64,000 nucleotides of DNA from Bedellia somnulentella (taxonomy: Eukaryota > Arthropoda > Insecta > Lepidoptera > Bedelliidae), in NCBI GenBank assembly GCA_963576735.1, contig OY755178.1, positions 16,678,001 through 16,742,000 on the forward strand, in the 5' to 3' direction. This document shows positions 8,712 to 18,958 of this stretch, one piece after another; the stretch's first letter is position 1; each line of letters begins with the position of its first letter. Below the pieces are notes generated by a model that searched no databases, was not told the DNA's origin, and saw only the letters and a list, made by a program, of their open reading frames with translations. The translations under genes and the position numbers were made by a program.

Positions 8712-9101
8712 GCTGTGTAGTGTCGGCTTACGCCCGATTTCTGAATTGAGTATTCCAGCTGAGAACAACTTAAGTATCGTTCTGCCGCATTGAAATCTTA
8801 ACAAGTAAATGAGACAAAACGATACTTAAGTCGTTCTCAGCTTGAATACTCAATTCAGAAATCGGGCGTTAGAATAGCACCACCCCATTTATTCCGGTGG
8901 GTGTACGTAAGAAGCGACTAACGGTATCGGGGCTCTTAAGGGATTTTTGGGCGATGCGGTTGGAGACCTATCACCAGAAACCTTTATTTTACCATCTTTT
9001 TCCAACTCACATTTCCAAAAGTGGCTGAGGAATTTCTAATTCCTTAGCTCTGGCTACCCCTCCTAGGGATTTATAGCCTGAGTATATGTATGTATGTATG
9101 T
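8712..9101 (+). repeat. R245 copy split by M138
   Basis: A full-length plus-orientation R245: gctgtgtagtgtcggctta, interruption at 8731-8868, then agaatagcaccaccccattt to ctgagtatatgtatgtatg. The flanks tataacgta (left, about 8698) and tataacgta (right, about 9101) fit a target-site duplication of about 9 bp. Confidence 0.85.
8731..8868. mobile_element. M138 MITE copy 1
   Basis: A 138-bp fold-back element with long inverted arms: CGCCCGATTTCTGAATTGAG at one end, its exact complement at the other, continuing through gctgagaac and aacttaagtatcgtt. Inserted in R245 with TTA on both sides, a 3-bp TTA duplication as in PIF/Harbinger-type elements. The second copy is at 48889-49026. Confidence 0.85.
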
Positions 9102-9130
9102 ATAACGTAGGAAACAAAGACTAGCGGAGC

Positions 9131-9250
9131 ATACATACATATTTACAGTATTCACGCCATTAGTTCCCATCAGGGTAGTCAGACTATCGATCCCAACTTT
9201 GTATGATCCTGGATTCTCTCGAGCTTTGTCTATCTTCTTTAATCTTTTCA
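9131..9250 (-). repeat. LINE 3'-end fragment
   Basis: On the minus strand it reads ggatcatacaaagttgggat, ctgactaccctgatgggaac, then taatggcgtgaatactgtaa and a TATGTATG tail. Same LINE family as 21097-21230, 26108-26240 and 36000-36080. Confidence 0.6.
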
Positions 9251-9468
9251 GATATATTCTCTATTTGATCATAATGTGTCCCTTGTTGTCGTCCTCTACT
9301 GATACCATAACAATGGGAATAAGACAAGATACAAGATTATGCATTATTTATTAGAAAAAATAAAATAAATAAGAAAAAAAAAAGTAGGCTCGTGCTTCTT
9401 GCTGGAGAATTTATTTACACGGGGAACATAATAATATTATACTCAATTAAGCAAACAAATATTTTCGA

Positions 9469-9715
9469 CACATACATACATATACTCACGGCTGTAAATC
9501 CCTACAAGGGTAGCCAGAGCTGAGGAACTAGAAGTTCCTCGGCCACTTTTTTAAAGTAGAGTGGGGAAAAGATGCTAAAAATAAAGGTTGTTGGTGATGG
9601 GTCTCCAACCGCATCGCCCAAAAATCCCTTAATAGCCCCAATAACGTTAGTCGCCTCTTACGTACACCCACCGGAAGAAATGGGGTAGTGCTATTCTAAG
9701 CCGACACTAAACAGC
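9469..9715 (-). repeat. R245 copy with target-site duplication
   Basis: Complete R245 on the minus strand between ttcgacac on the left (9463-9471) and ttcgacac on the right (from 9716), so an 8-bp duplication. Confidence 0.85.
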
Positions 9716-9787
9716 TTCGACACCAGCCGTAATAATATTTTTCTAATTATTTGCAATAACATTGTATTAGTATTTTTGTTTTTTCAG

Positions 9788-9909
9788 ATTCGGAATGGTA
9801 ACCGAAGATACCGATGTAGATGAATTAGTGGATTTAGTATTATCAGCTGGGAAGGATGTTGAGGACAGCTCTCGAGCTCTTACCACCATGAGTGAAGTAT
9901 TAATTAAAG
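9788..9909 (+). CDS. PDXDC1: PDXDC1-type protein, exon E
   Basis: Acceptor TTTTTTCAG, donor GTATGT; 122 nt, phase 2 in and phase 1 out. It reads FGMVTEDTDVDELVDLVLSA, then GKDVEDSSRALTTMSEVLIK. The trailing G joins GT of exon F to make glycine (IKGISEAQ). Confidence 0.85.
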
Positions 9910-10056
9910 GTATGTGGGTTTTCTTTTATGTACTTTATAAAATTAATATAATTAATTTAAAATTTAGGGCTGTGTATCGGCTAAGAATAAACATGACTTA
10001 TCCATTTCTTACTACGGTTGTCGCATCGTTAGTTGTGACTGAAGGTATTGGGTTTT

Positions 10057-10352
10057 TTAATTGATTGGTGGAAGACCTATTACCAGCAATTCGAAAGAGA
10101 TCACTTTCACTCGAGTGGAAATGACTGGAAATTGCAGTCTTTTCCACTTTTACTCCAAAAGTGGCTGAGTAATTCTGAGGCTCTTATAACCCCTTTTTGG
10201 GGTCTATGACCGTGAATATATGACGTTGTGATTGAAGACTAACATCCCTCATTTTACAATAATTTCCCTGCTCAATTCGAAAACTGAATAAACATTTTCT
10301 AATTCTGAATCTCTGACTACCTTTTTTTGGTTTTATAGCCCTGAGTATATGT
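10057..10352 (+). repeat. two degraded R245 fragments
   Basis: Segments 10057-10225 (ggaagacctattaccagcaa ... caaaagtggctgagtaattc ... ctatgaccgtgaatatatg) and 10285-10352 (ctgactacctttttttggtt ... ctgagtatatgtatg) keep the R245 3' half and tail twice in tandem. Confidence 0.65.
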
Positions 10353-10437
10353 ATGTGGTTTTTATATAAGATTTCATGTTTTTAAATAGTGAATGTTTTT
10401 TGCGAACCAACTAGTCATGAAATCTTCCATCGACCAG

Positions 10438-10624
10438 GTATATCGGAAGCCCAAGCCGAGCTCGAGCGTTCCAGCCTAGAGCGCGCCTGGCAGAGCGGAG
10501 TGCTACGTCATGTACCCGTGGTGGGCCGTATGGTGGACTGGTGGGCACCACCACCACCGCCGCCGCCCGGACGACGACTGCGGTTGCAGGACGGCTGCTT
10601 GGAAACCACTGTGGATGTATTCGA
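10438..10624 (+). CDS. PDXDC1: PDXDC1-type protein, exon F
   Basis: Acceptor CGACCAG, donor GTATGT at 10625; 187 nt, phase 1 in, phase 2 out. It encodes ISEAQAELERSSLERAWQSG, VLRHVPVVGRMVDWWA, a run of seven prolines, GRRLRLQDGCLETTVDVFE. The pattern ISEAxxELxxxS..ER...GVLRxxPVVG is the strongest link to PDXDC1. At least two large and several small decayed copies of this exon and its 3' intron follow at 10763-12165. The choice of the donor within TTCGAGTATG is fixed by phase with the last exon. Confidence 0.88.
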
Positions 10625-10762
10625 GTATGTGTTGTTTACTCCTAGTGTGTTATGAGCGCCTGGTAGCTTTCTGAATTATAGGTATCTACTCCTTCTTGAT
10701 TTAGACTGATACTGCCGTTGCATGCTGGGTGTCTGGTAACTTAGTGATAACTCTGGCTGAAG

Positions 10763-12165
10763 TGGCACGACGGCTGCTTAGAGACCACCGTTGATGTGTT
10801 TGAGTAATGTGATTTGAGTGTTATTGCGGCGTGCTACGTCACGTGCTCGTGGTGGGCCGCATGGTGGACTGGCGGGCGCCGCCGCCACCGCCGCCGCCCG
10901 GACGACGACTGCGGTAACAGGATGGCTGTCTGGAGACCATCATAGATGTGTTCGAGTAGGTGGTTTTAGTGTTTTACTACAGTTGTGTCATGGGCGCCCG
11001 TTTTTATTGTGGATGTGAACTCTTTCTAGATTAAGACTGGTACTGCAAGTGTGATCTGGGTGCCTGGTAACTTTATACGGTATAATAGTACGTGTTATGG
11101 GCGGTACCTCTGATTGCGATTGCCTGACGTTGATGTGTTCGTGTTCGTGCTTTGAGTTTCATACTGCAGAATGGCATGTTATGTCATATATTCAGTGGGC
11201 CGCGTTGTGGACTGGGGGCCGTCGCTGCCGCCAACTGGATGACGACTGCGGCTACAGGATGGCTGTCTGGAAACCGCCGTCGATTTGTTTGAGTATGTGT
11301 GATTTACTGCTCGTGTAATGTGTGTAAAAAGTCAGCTGCGGCTGCATGCGGCTACTAGGAGACTACCGTCGATGTGTTCGAGTGGTTTTAGTGTTGTATT
11401 ACTGGTGTTTTATGAGCGCCTGGTACCAGTTTATCTTGTGAGTGGGAACTCTTTCCAGCTTTGGATTGATACTGGTTTTTTTTTTCGAATGGATTGGTTG
11501 TTGATAACCCCGCGGCCTGTGCGGCTTCACCGTGACTTTTTGTATGCCGGGCTGCTGAGGGCCGCCCTGGCGGGGCAAAGGTTGCGTATCTAAACTAAAT
11601 TGAATAGAGAGATCTTTGCTGCTTGTAGTGGTCGCACTGGTTTATACGGATTTGTAGGACACACCGTCCGGGCGGCCAGGGAGCGTGGCTTCCAAGCGAC
11701 CTCGGCGTCGCCGCGGAGCCGTTTTGGTAGCAGTATGGCAGCGCTGCCCGCAGTACTTTCTGAATTTCTAGTCCTTTGGACGGTATTTCAACCGTTTTAT
11801 CAAGACTAACTTACTAACTGTATTCCTCAGCTCTGGACGTATACAATATATAATTAGTCGATTTTACTTCTCTTTGATGAAAGTAAAATCATCATTATTT
11901 CACCATCGGCTTCTGCGTTCTGAAACATTGCTCCACAAGTTTTCGCTTTCGTATATTTAAATTGCCAGACATCGTTCTTTTTAATAACACTGTGCGACTA
12001 CGCGTGGCAGTTGGCAGTGTCTGCCCAGTCGCGTCTAGCCGAATGCTCACGCTATCTTTAGTGACTAGCGTCGTGTATGTGGAGTATGTAGTTATAGTCG
12101 TGTAGTGTGTGTAAACTTTTTCCAGCTGTGGCTGATACTGCAGATGTGTTCTGGGTACCCGGTAC
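10763..12165 (+). pseudogene. decayed tandem copies of exon F plus intron
   Basis: Pieces of exon F recur at 10763-10800 (3' part only), 10830-10955 (most of the exon), 11166-11290 (most of it, more decayed) and 11330-11375 (3' part). Copies of the following intron (gagcgcctggtaccag; gggaactctttccagctttg; gatactg) occur at 10650-10750, 10985-11070, 11408-11480 and 12110-12165. The 10830 copy has an in-frame TAA where exon F has TTG after GRRLR, then TAG; the 11166 copy has TGA. None can replace exon F. Segment 11500-11800 is unusually GC-rich and not explained by the copies. Confidence 0.8.
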
Positions 12166-12310
12166 CACATTAAGAGTGTATCGGTTTGGCGTCAAATAAA
12201 AATCTATTTTATGACGTTTTTTTTCTAATACCCCTTAGACGGAGAAATTAACGACTTGACAAACAGAAAGCTAATTGGGGATTTGGCTGAGCATAGTATG
12301 TATAGTATAG

Positions 12311-12513
12311 TATGGACCCCTAGTCGCCATAAGCCCCATGGCTTTCTTATGGTTTTTGGGCGATGCGGTTGGAGACCCATCACCAACGATACTTTATTTC
12401 TACCATCTTCTCCTCCATCAACTTCCAAACGGGGCTGAGGAGTTTCCAGCTCTGAAGCTCTGGCTTTTCTTTTTTGAGATTTATGGCCGTGAGTATATGT
12501 ATGTATGTATGTA
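12311..12513 (+). repeat. R245 copy, head missing
   Basis: From ggacccctagtcgccataag through tttttgggcgatgcggttgg to cgtgagtatatgtatgtatg; the first about 40 bp of the family are missing or diverged. It ends about 20 bp before the acceptor of the last PDXDC1 exon. Confidence 0.8.
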
Positions 12514-12533
12514 AACCCTCAATTTGTCAACAG

Positions 12534-12615
12534 GAAAGTACAAAGTACCAAGCAAACAGAAAACAGCAACGAGTCAGCGCCACCTGTCGCTGAAGAGGCG
12601 CAAGAAACGCAGTGA
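12534..12615 (+). CDS. PDXDC1: PDXDC1-type protein, last exon G with stop
   Basis: Acceptor TTTGTCAACAG; the first G completes the GAG of exon F, then KVQSTKQTENSNESAPPVAE and EAQETQ, stop TGA at 12613-12615. A hydrophilic acidic tail like this fits the poorly conserved C terminus of the family. It has no downstream donor. Confidence 0.8.
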
Positions 12616-13750
12616 AATCAGAAGTCTTCCGTGTACGCCATATTATATGTACGTATATTATATGTAGTTGTTATAGACTCGAGTACCTTATTATTTGTAA
12701 TGGAGAACTTGTATTTTACGAGTAAGCTTATCTTAAATTAATATAATGAAAGGAAGAGTTAGTAATGTGTTTAATTTAAAATCAAGTTATCGAGCTAGAT
12801 TGTTACATTTTGTGGCCCAAAAATTATTATTTTAAATTTATATATTTTATTCTTTATTTTATTTTAAATATTATTTCGCGAAGCTGGTAACTTTCAATGT
12901 ATTATGATGAGAGCTTCTTTTTCTGACTTGTGCCATGACGTCACTTAAAGATATGCGCTGTTTAAAATTAATTCCTAATTCAAGGAATTTAAACTTAAAT
13001 ACATTTAAAAAATAATAAATTAGTAATATACTTTCAGTGTCCATAATTTTCAAATGATTATCTTGTGTTGACATAATATTAATACAAGTTCCCCATTGTT
13101 GAATTATTTGATAATTTATAAGCAATATTTGTAGTTATTTGTTTTTAAAATAGTTCTGTTCTTATGTTTGTCGGTAGGATAAGTAATTGATACAGATTTT
13201 GATTATTAAATTAATAAAGTAAATATATAAAATATAATTTATATTATAGAAAAATACTTGAAAAGTAGAAATAATTGAATTTTTATGTTTTATCTTTCAC
13301 ACTTTAGTTTACACTATGACTTGATAATATAGAATTAATAATTTATATTAAAAGTATTTATACCTATTAACTTATAATTAACTTGAGCAGTATTGCAATT
13401 ATTATTATTATGATTTGTATTTTGTTCCTCTTAGTTCAGAAAATATATTTTAATAGTAAAAGAGTAGGTAGTTTATAATTGAATGCTAAATATTTAATTA
13501 ATATTTTAAATATAAGTAATTATATCGTGCCACTGCGCCTTATAAAAAGGTTGGTTATAATATAGGCTTTGTAAATAAAATTACACATTTAATATTTTCT
13601 TGGTGCTACTTTAAACCATTTAAGAATGCTTTAATTGACTCAATTTGACTCAAGTGTGTTTAATATAATTATCGTTATTAATTAGCGTTAAGTTACATTA
13701 CATGAACCATAATGTATTCAAAAAATAAAGTTTTATGTCAGCTGTTTTTA
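12616..13750 (+). other. probable 3' UTR of the PDXDC1-type gene
   Basis: AT-rich, no coding frame of weight. AATAAA signals lie at 13213, 13574 and 13724; the last is followed by a T/GT-rich stretch (gttttatgtcagctgttttt) and is the best candidate for the cleavage region. No recognisable interspersed repeat lies inside, in contrast to the flanks, which fits transcribed sequence under some constraint. Confidence 0.5.
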
Positions 13751-13979
13751 ATCTATTTATTTTAAAATATCTTAATTTAATAAACTAACATCAAAAAAAA
13801 AATGTACGTCGTATAAAATTTAGGAAGAGTTTGACAGGTGTTTGCAAAAGGTTGAATTTCTAAACGTCCGAATTAATTATTGATTTGATTAAATTAGATT
13901 CATCACAAAAAACTACAACCTATGGGTTAACATTGATCTCCTTAGGCAATCAAAATTTGACCCCTTAAAATACGCATAA

Positions 13980-14351
13980 CTATAAAATAAACATAAGTTG
14001 ACAGAGCTTCGGATTAACCGGATGAGTTTTACTTGCTCCACCCCAGGAAGTTATACAATAACCCAAAATCGATTGTGCTAGAGCAATATAAACGTTCTTT
14101 AACAAGGGATAGTCCGCAACGTGTTCTAACTTCTTAAAAATTGATATAAGACTTCTAACTTTATCACTTAACATTTTCATATAAGTGCACCATGATAGTT
14201 TTTCATCTAAAATAATGCCCAAATATTTTATTGTACTAGCTCTTTCTAAACAGCACATATTGCGTTGCATCAGATCATAATTCGGTATGCAAAGTTTTAC
14301 AAAAGTGGTGCTGATTGCGAAACCATTTCGAGATATTATGTTTTTAAACAA
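13980..14351 (-). pseudogene. LINE reverse transcriptase thumb fragment
   Basis: Minus frame with IKYLGIILDEKLSWCTYM and ALAQSILGYCITSWGGASKT, the region after the RT palm in Jockey- or R1-like LINEs. It is probably the C-terminal part of the same element as 14995-15113 and 17383-17592. Broken and non-functional. Confidence 0.65.
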
Positions 14352-14777
14352 TATTTTCTTGAAATTAAATCAAACAAAGCTAAGATGACCCTTATTTTGT
14401 CAAAAAACTGCAATAGTATTTGACCTTCAGTGTTATTTCAAAGACATTTGTTTTTGCAGTTCATTAATAAAATATCGAAAATCATAGGTTTCTTTAGTAT
14501 ATTATCGTAATAATTTCATTTGAGATCACAAAGTCGTGAAATGTAATGCAATTAGCAACATTTTTATTAAACATTTCGCCTTATTTGCATGTCGCTACGT
14601 GATATTTTCGATCGATGACGTCATTAAGTACAAAAGTTGAAAAAATCTTTAAAAAATCATAACTTTACAATTACTCATTTTAAATGCAAAACATTCAAAT
14701 TAGTCTTTTATTTTCATGTTTGCTATCGAATAAAAATATTTAATAAATGCCAAAAAAAAACTTTGCATACCGAATTA

Positions 14778-14828
14778 TACATACATATACTCACGGCTAT
14801 AATTCCCTAGAAGGGGTAGCAAGAGACA
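14778..14828 (-). repeat. R245 3'-end fragment
   Basis: Only catacatatactcacggcta and ccctagaaggggtagcaaga remain: the tail, CGTGAGTA box and hairpin of R245. Just before it, 14758-14779 repeats in inverted form the LINE segment 14278-14299. Confidence 0.7.
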
Positions 14829-14994
14829 AGGAATTATAAATTAATTATCTTGTCTAAAAATACTAATGTTGTATTTTTTATGAGGAAGTGAGCGATTGGT
14901 GTTAACAAACACCATAAACTTTTTTTTCTGATGTATTATAGTTAGAAAATTTTTGGAAACCAAATCGGCCATCTTTTGAAGCCCAAGTTCTGTA

Positions 14995-15112
14995 AAAAAA
15001 AATTCTTCGTCCCATGTTTTACCAAAGAATATCAGAGCAGTATCATCAGCAAATGTAATTAATTTAACATTAACTATTTTTAGACTGCATAGGTCATTAA
15101 GATATATTAAAA
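14995..15112 (-). pseudogene. LINE reverse transcriptase fragment with FADD motif
   Basis: The minus strand, read into the adjoining bases, gives FLIYLNDLCSLKIVNVKLIT and then FADDTALIFFGKTWDEEF, i.e. RT motif C with its usual preceding IYLNDL. It stops at the insertion border 15113. The continuation toward motif B is at 17382-17592. Confidence 0.7.
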
Positions 15113-17381
15113 AGGCAAATATTTAACACGGCTACTGAAATCCTTTTTAGGCAACTTTCTATTAAGTCACAAAAAAACTAACTTTGCAGTGATGAAATAT
15201 CTTAGCAACTATTAAACTACTAGCTGACCCCACAGACTTCGTACTGTCAAAAGTGTAGACTTTCACGTCGTCAAACTGAAATATTTAACTGACCAGCACT
15301 GGTAGCATGAGGCTTGTGAGAGCGCGTTTGACACATGAGAAGTGAGAAACTGACAAATTGCTAATACAAAATCTGTCAGTATCTCACTTCTCACATGACA
15401 TACTCACTCTCACACGCCTCATGCTACGGGGGCTGTTGAGGGTCTGTCATGCGATGAGAAAAAAGGTGTTTTTCATAGCGTCCTCACAATATTTTCACTT
15501 CATACGTTTTAAGTTTATAAGTATAGTAGTTTCGGCTGAGCATTGGTTCTTAGTCAGTTAGTCTATTTAACCATTTTTTAAGAAAATTTATTGATCTCTT
15601 AATTTTTCTGGGATAAAAAGTGTCCTATTGTGTTAATTAGATCATTATCTGGCTTCCTGTAAATTTTATTTTAAATGCGTTCTGTGAATTAGTTTCATTT
15701 AGCTACAAACACACAAACATCTAAACTTTCACATTTATAATATTAATAGGATAAGGCTTAAACATAAGCTTCTCGCGCAGGTGACCTCGCTCGCCGGCCA
15801 GCGCAGCGTCTTGTCTTGCGCTTCATGCACGCGTGTAAATTTTGTTACGGAGTTATTTTAAAATTGTATTATCTTCTAAGATGTTTATTTAAATTAAGTG
15901 ATATCAAGGACAATTTTGTTCTCAATTAAATACTCTCAATCAACAACATATTTATTTGGATAAAGATTAATATTATGTTGATAAAACATTATGGCAATTA
16001 TGCATTAAATTCGACCAAATTTATTTACCATAAAAATGGTTATAGTAAGTGAAACTTAAAAGTTTGACATATACTGTCGCGGGCATTTTTTTAGATCATT
16101 TAAAGAGAAATAATTCTTTAATACATTTTTTTTGGGTAACTTAAACCGTTTACGCAGCGCACACAACGGAAGCCTTAGTATGAATAATTATCCCCGTTTT
16201 TGCAACATTATTCGCTGATAGTTTGCTCCTGTTGGTCGCAGCGTGATGATATATAGCCTAAAACCTTCCTCAATAAATGGACTATCCAACACAAAAATAA
16301 TTTTTCAATTTGATTGGGTATTTCCTGAGATCCTAGCGTTCAAACAAACAAACTCTTCAGCTTTATAATATTAGTATAGATACAAGCAACAAAATGCTAG
16401 GATCAAAAAACTAAAAAAACGGCTGCTACTGTAAGGTATCAAATATAACAAGCGGGATCAGTGTAACTGGTTAAGGTATTATAAAACCTAATGTGGTGAA
16501 CTGGTGACTAATTTTTCCGAGGGGATATCATACATTCTTCACTGGCAACTATTGGATTTCATTATAAAAATACACATCTGGCAGCGATTTCTAGGTAGCT
16601 TTAAAACTGAAAATGGGTATTATAATAATGTATTTGGATATTAGAATATTGTTTGCAGATTCGTAAATTCTTGAAAAGGCGGTAAATGCGCTCGTGTGTG
16701 AAAACGCATTTAAAACCAATTAATCATCACAATTGTATTTGTGCTGGGTTAGGTTAGGGTTAGCTTGTGTCCCTTAGAGGTTACGCTATTAGGTTAGGTT
16801 AAGTTGTAACTATATATTATACTAAGATTCGTAGGTAATCATATTTTACAATTATTTACTCAAAGTTTTAAATATTAAAAGCAAAATAACGGAAAAAAAA
16901 ACGTTCAGAATAAGTTTATAAAACGGTAGTATTGTAGGCAACTCTAGTTACTCAAAGTAAGTAGGTTCATTTAAAAGAGGGAAGGTTAATAAAATAGACC
17001 AAGAATAGTTTTATAGCATGTCACAATTTGGTTAATTTAGATCCCTACAAATGTAGCCAAAAGTATTTTTTTAAGATCTTGTTTGTATTTATTTCAGACC
17101 TTGGTCATGTTTATAGACAACCCCATTTTAGAATTTATGAAAGCCTATATTAACTTTTTTATCCGCCAATAATTTGTTGCCATAGAAGAAATTCAATTGC
17201 CACAAAGAAAATCACTGCCAGATAAAATTTAAATAAAACCTCAAAACTCATTAAAAAGCCGCCGCTTTCTAGTTAAGATGCTACCTCTAATTAGTCGCCA
17301 AAGTAGATTATTTACTATCCATTTTCAGTTTTTTTACTACCCGCAATGGTATCAATTTGTCGCCGCGTTAAATACATGCCT
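15113..17381. mobile_element. 2.27-kb DNA-transposon-like insertion
   Basis: The ends are inverted repeats: left aggcaaatatttaacacggc, right (reversed) aggcatgtatttaacgcggc, 17 of 20 identical. ATTAAAA(A) occurs on both sides (15106 and 17382), a 7- or 8-bp target-site duplication. The insertion separates RT motifs B and C of a LINE, so the host frame shows both borders. The 8-bp duplication would fit hAT, but I found no transposase. The inside is AT-rich with other repeats nested in it (FB140 at 15294-15435, AATATTATAAA-type ends near 15722 and 16350). Confidence 0.6.
15294..15435. mobile_element. FB140 fold-back element copy 1
   Basis: About 142 bp with arms ggtagcatgaggcttgtgag / cacacgcctcatgctacggg and an inner pair gacacatgagaagtgagaaa / tctcacttctcacatgacat. 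Copy 2 lies at 22707-22845. Confidence 0.75.
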
Positions 17382-17382
17382 A

Positions 17383-17592
17383 TTAAAAACAATGTAGGCC
17401 CAAGTAGTCTGCCAAGGCAGTGCCTTGTGGTACACCGCATTCGCTACAGCATAATTCTTCACTTAGAAAACCATCTATTGTTACTTTTTGCTTCCTATTA
17501 GTAAGATAATCTTTAAACATTTCTAATGGTAGTCCCCTAATACCAATTGCCTCCATCTTTTCTTGCAATATCAACAGCAAATAAATACTCAA
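17383..17592 (-). pseudogene. LINE reverse transcriptase fragment with GVPQG motif
   Basis: Minus frame with EAIGIRGLPLEMFKDYLTNR and CSECGVPQGTALADYL: the finger/palm segment and motif B of a Jockey- or CR1-like RT. The expected next residues, LFLIYxNDL, are at 15113 across the 2.27-kb insertion. Confidence 0.75.
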
Positions 17593-17615
17593 ATTAAATC
17601 GGCCTGAAACGTGGA

Positions 17616-17706
17616 TACTCTGGACTCCAGGTGACTACATGATGTTCAGAATTATTAGTAGCTCTGCAAACCCCTTCGAGGATATTCGACGTGAACGTTT
17701 GAGTTG
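17616..17706 (+). repeat. TS SINE 3' fragment
   Basis: From tactctggactccaggtgac through aaccccttcgaggatattcg and acgtgaacgtttg; only the last quarter of TS. Confidence 0.75.
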
Positions 17707-18394
17707 AGTTGAGAAATTTGCCTGAAACATATTAAAAAATCTTCCAACTGCAAGTCCGCTCATGCCCTTAAAAAGCACCATTCAAGGTCATTAATTCAAG
17801 GTCAGCTCCATTGGTAGCCCATGGTCTACAGTTGCCAATCTAAGAGGTCATTATATATATTAAGTTCAGAAGAAATCATACCGCAATTCAAAGATGAAGT
17901 AAGGAATAGTACTGAAATTCGAATTGCTAAAATCATAATAATTTTATCCAGAGCCTCCTTTAAATATTAACTTATACACAGTTTTTTTTATGTGTCGTTA
18001 TAACCGTCACAGAAATAAGCAAACGGTAAAAAATAACTTTCTACCTATCACGGTTTATAAGATAAGCATACCTACAGACAGACGGCGAAGTTTTGAAATG
18101 AAAGGCTCCCGATTTTACCCTTTAGGTACGGAACCCTAAAATGCGTATATGCGTTTGCAAACAGCGGATTTAGACTATATTCCTGGGATATATCTGTTAA
18201 TGTTGTTTTATCTTAATACAGTTACCAATCAACAAAAACATTAGATTCAACATCAAATTGATAAGTCAATGTAGGTTGAATAAACAATTCAATGTTCCTT
18301 TCCTACCTCCAATCGAAAGAAGAGCAAAAAAGGGTAATGCGGTAAATGAAGCAATGAATAGTTAAACTATGACTAGTCAATCGGTGTCTGAAAA

Positions 18395-18800
18395 GGCCCG
18401 ATGGGTGTGCATAATGCTGTTCTTGTTCCTACGCTTATGTATGGCAGAGAATGTTGGGTGTAGCATAAGAAGCATGAAAGTAGAGTAAATGCAGTAGAAA
18501 TGAGGTTCGTCAGAAAAGTTTTGTAATGTTAGATTGAACAATCGAGTGAGAAATAGCGTGATTCGTGAAAGGTGCGGTGTGACAGATGATATTGTAAAAA
18601 CGATAGAAAAAGGAATGTTGAGATGGTTTGGGCACATAGAGTATAGAGAATGGTTGATAATAAACTGGTTAAAGCGATTTGTAGAGCCAATGTAGAAGGT
18701 AATGTCAGTAGAGGACGATATCGGAGGACATATTTGGACCAAATTGAGAGAATTGAGAGTGTGATAACCAAACTCGCTCCTCCATTTCAATTTATTCAAC
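18395..18800 (+). pseudogene. LINE 3' fragment (RT C terminus)
   Basis: In shifting plus frames one reads GVHNAVLVPTLMYGRECWV, RVNAVEMRFVRKV, NSVIRERCGVTDDIVKTIEK, GMLRWFGHIEYRE and then GRYRRTYLDQIE. This is the C terminus of a LINE RT common in Lepidoptera, broken by frameshifts. Related 3' pieces: 20903-21230, 21775-21835, 35930-36080 and 49262-49385. A minus-strand open frame here (18377-18799) is a shadow. Confidence 0.65.
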
Positions 18801-18958
18801 GTGTGATCATAACTATTAAATACATAAATATAATGAGGAAATAAAGACTCAATTCATTGAAACAGCTCATCGTGCCACAAGTCATTAATTATCATTTTGT
18901 AGTTAATCAATTTGTTTTTATTACATAACTGATTCTCTTTTAAAACAAAATTGTTATA

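Noticed and set aside
10818..11593. Open frames in the exon F copies
   Set aside because: The frame homologous to exon F is stopped in each copy; the open frames are other frames of a GC-rich array.
18377..18799. 140-codon minus-strand frame
   Set aside because: It lies opposite a recognisable plus-strand LINE RT C terminus.
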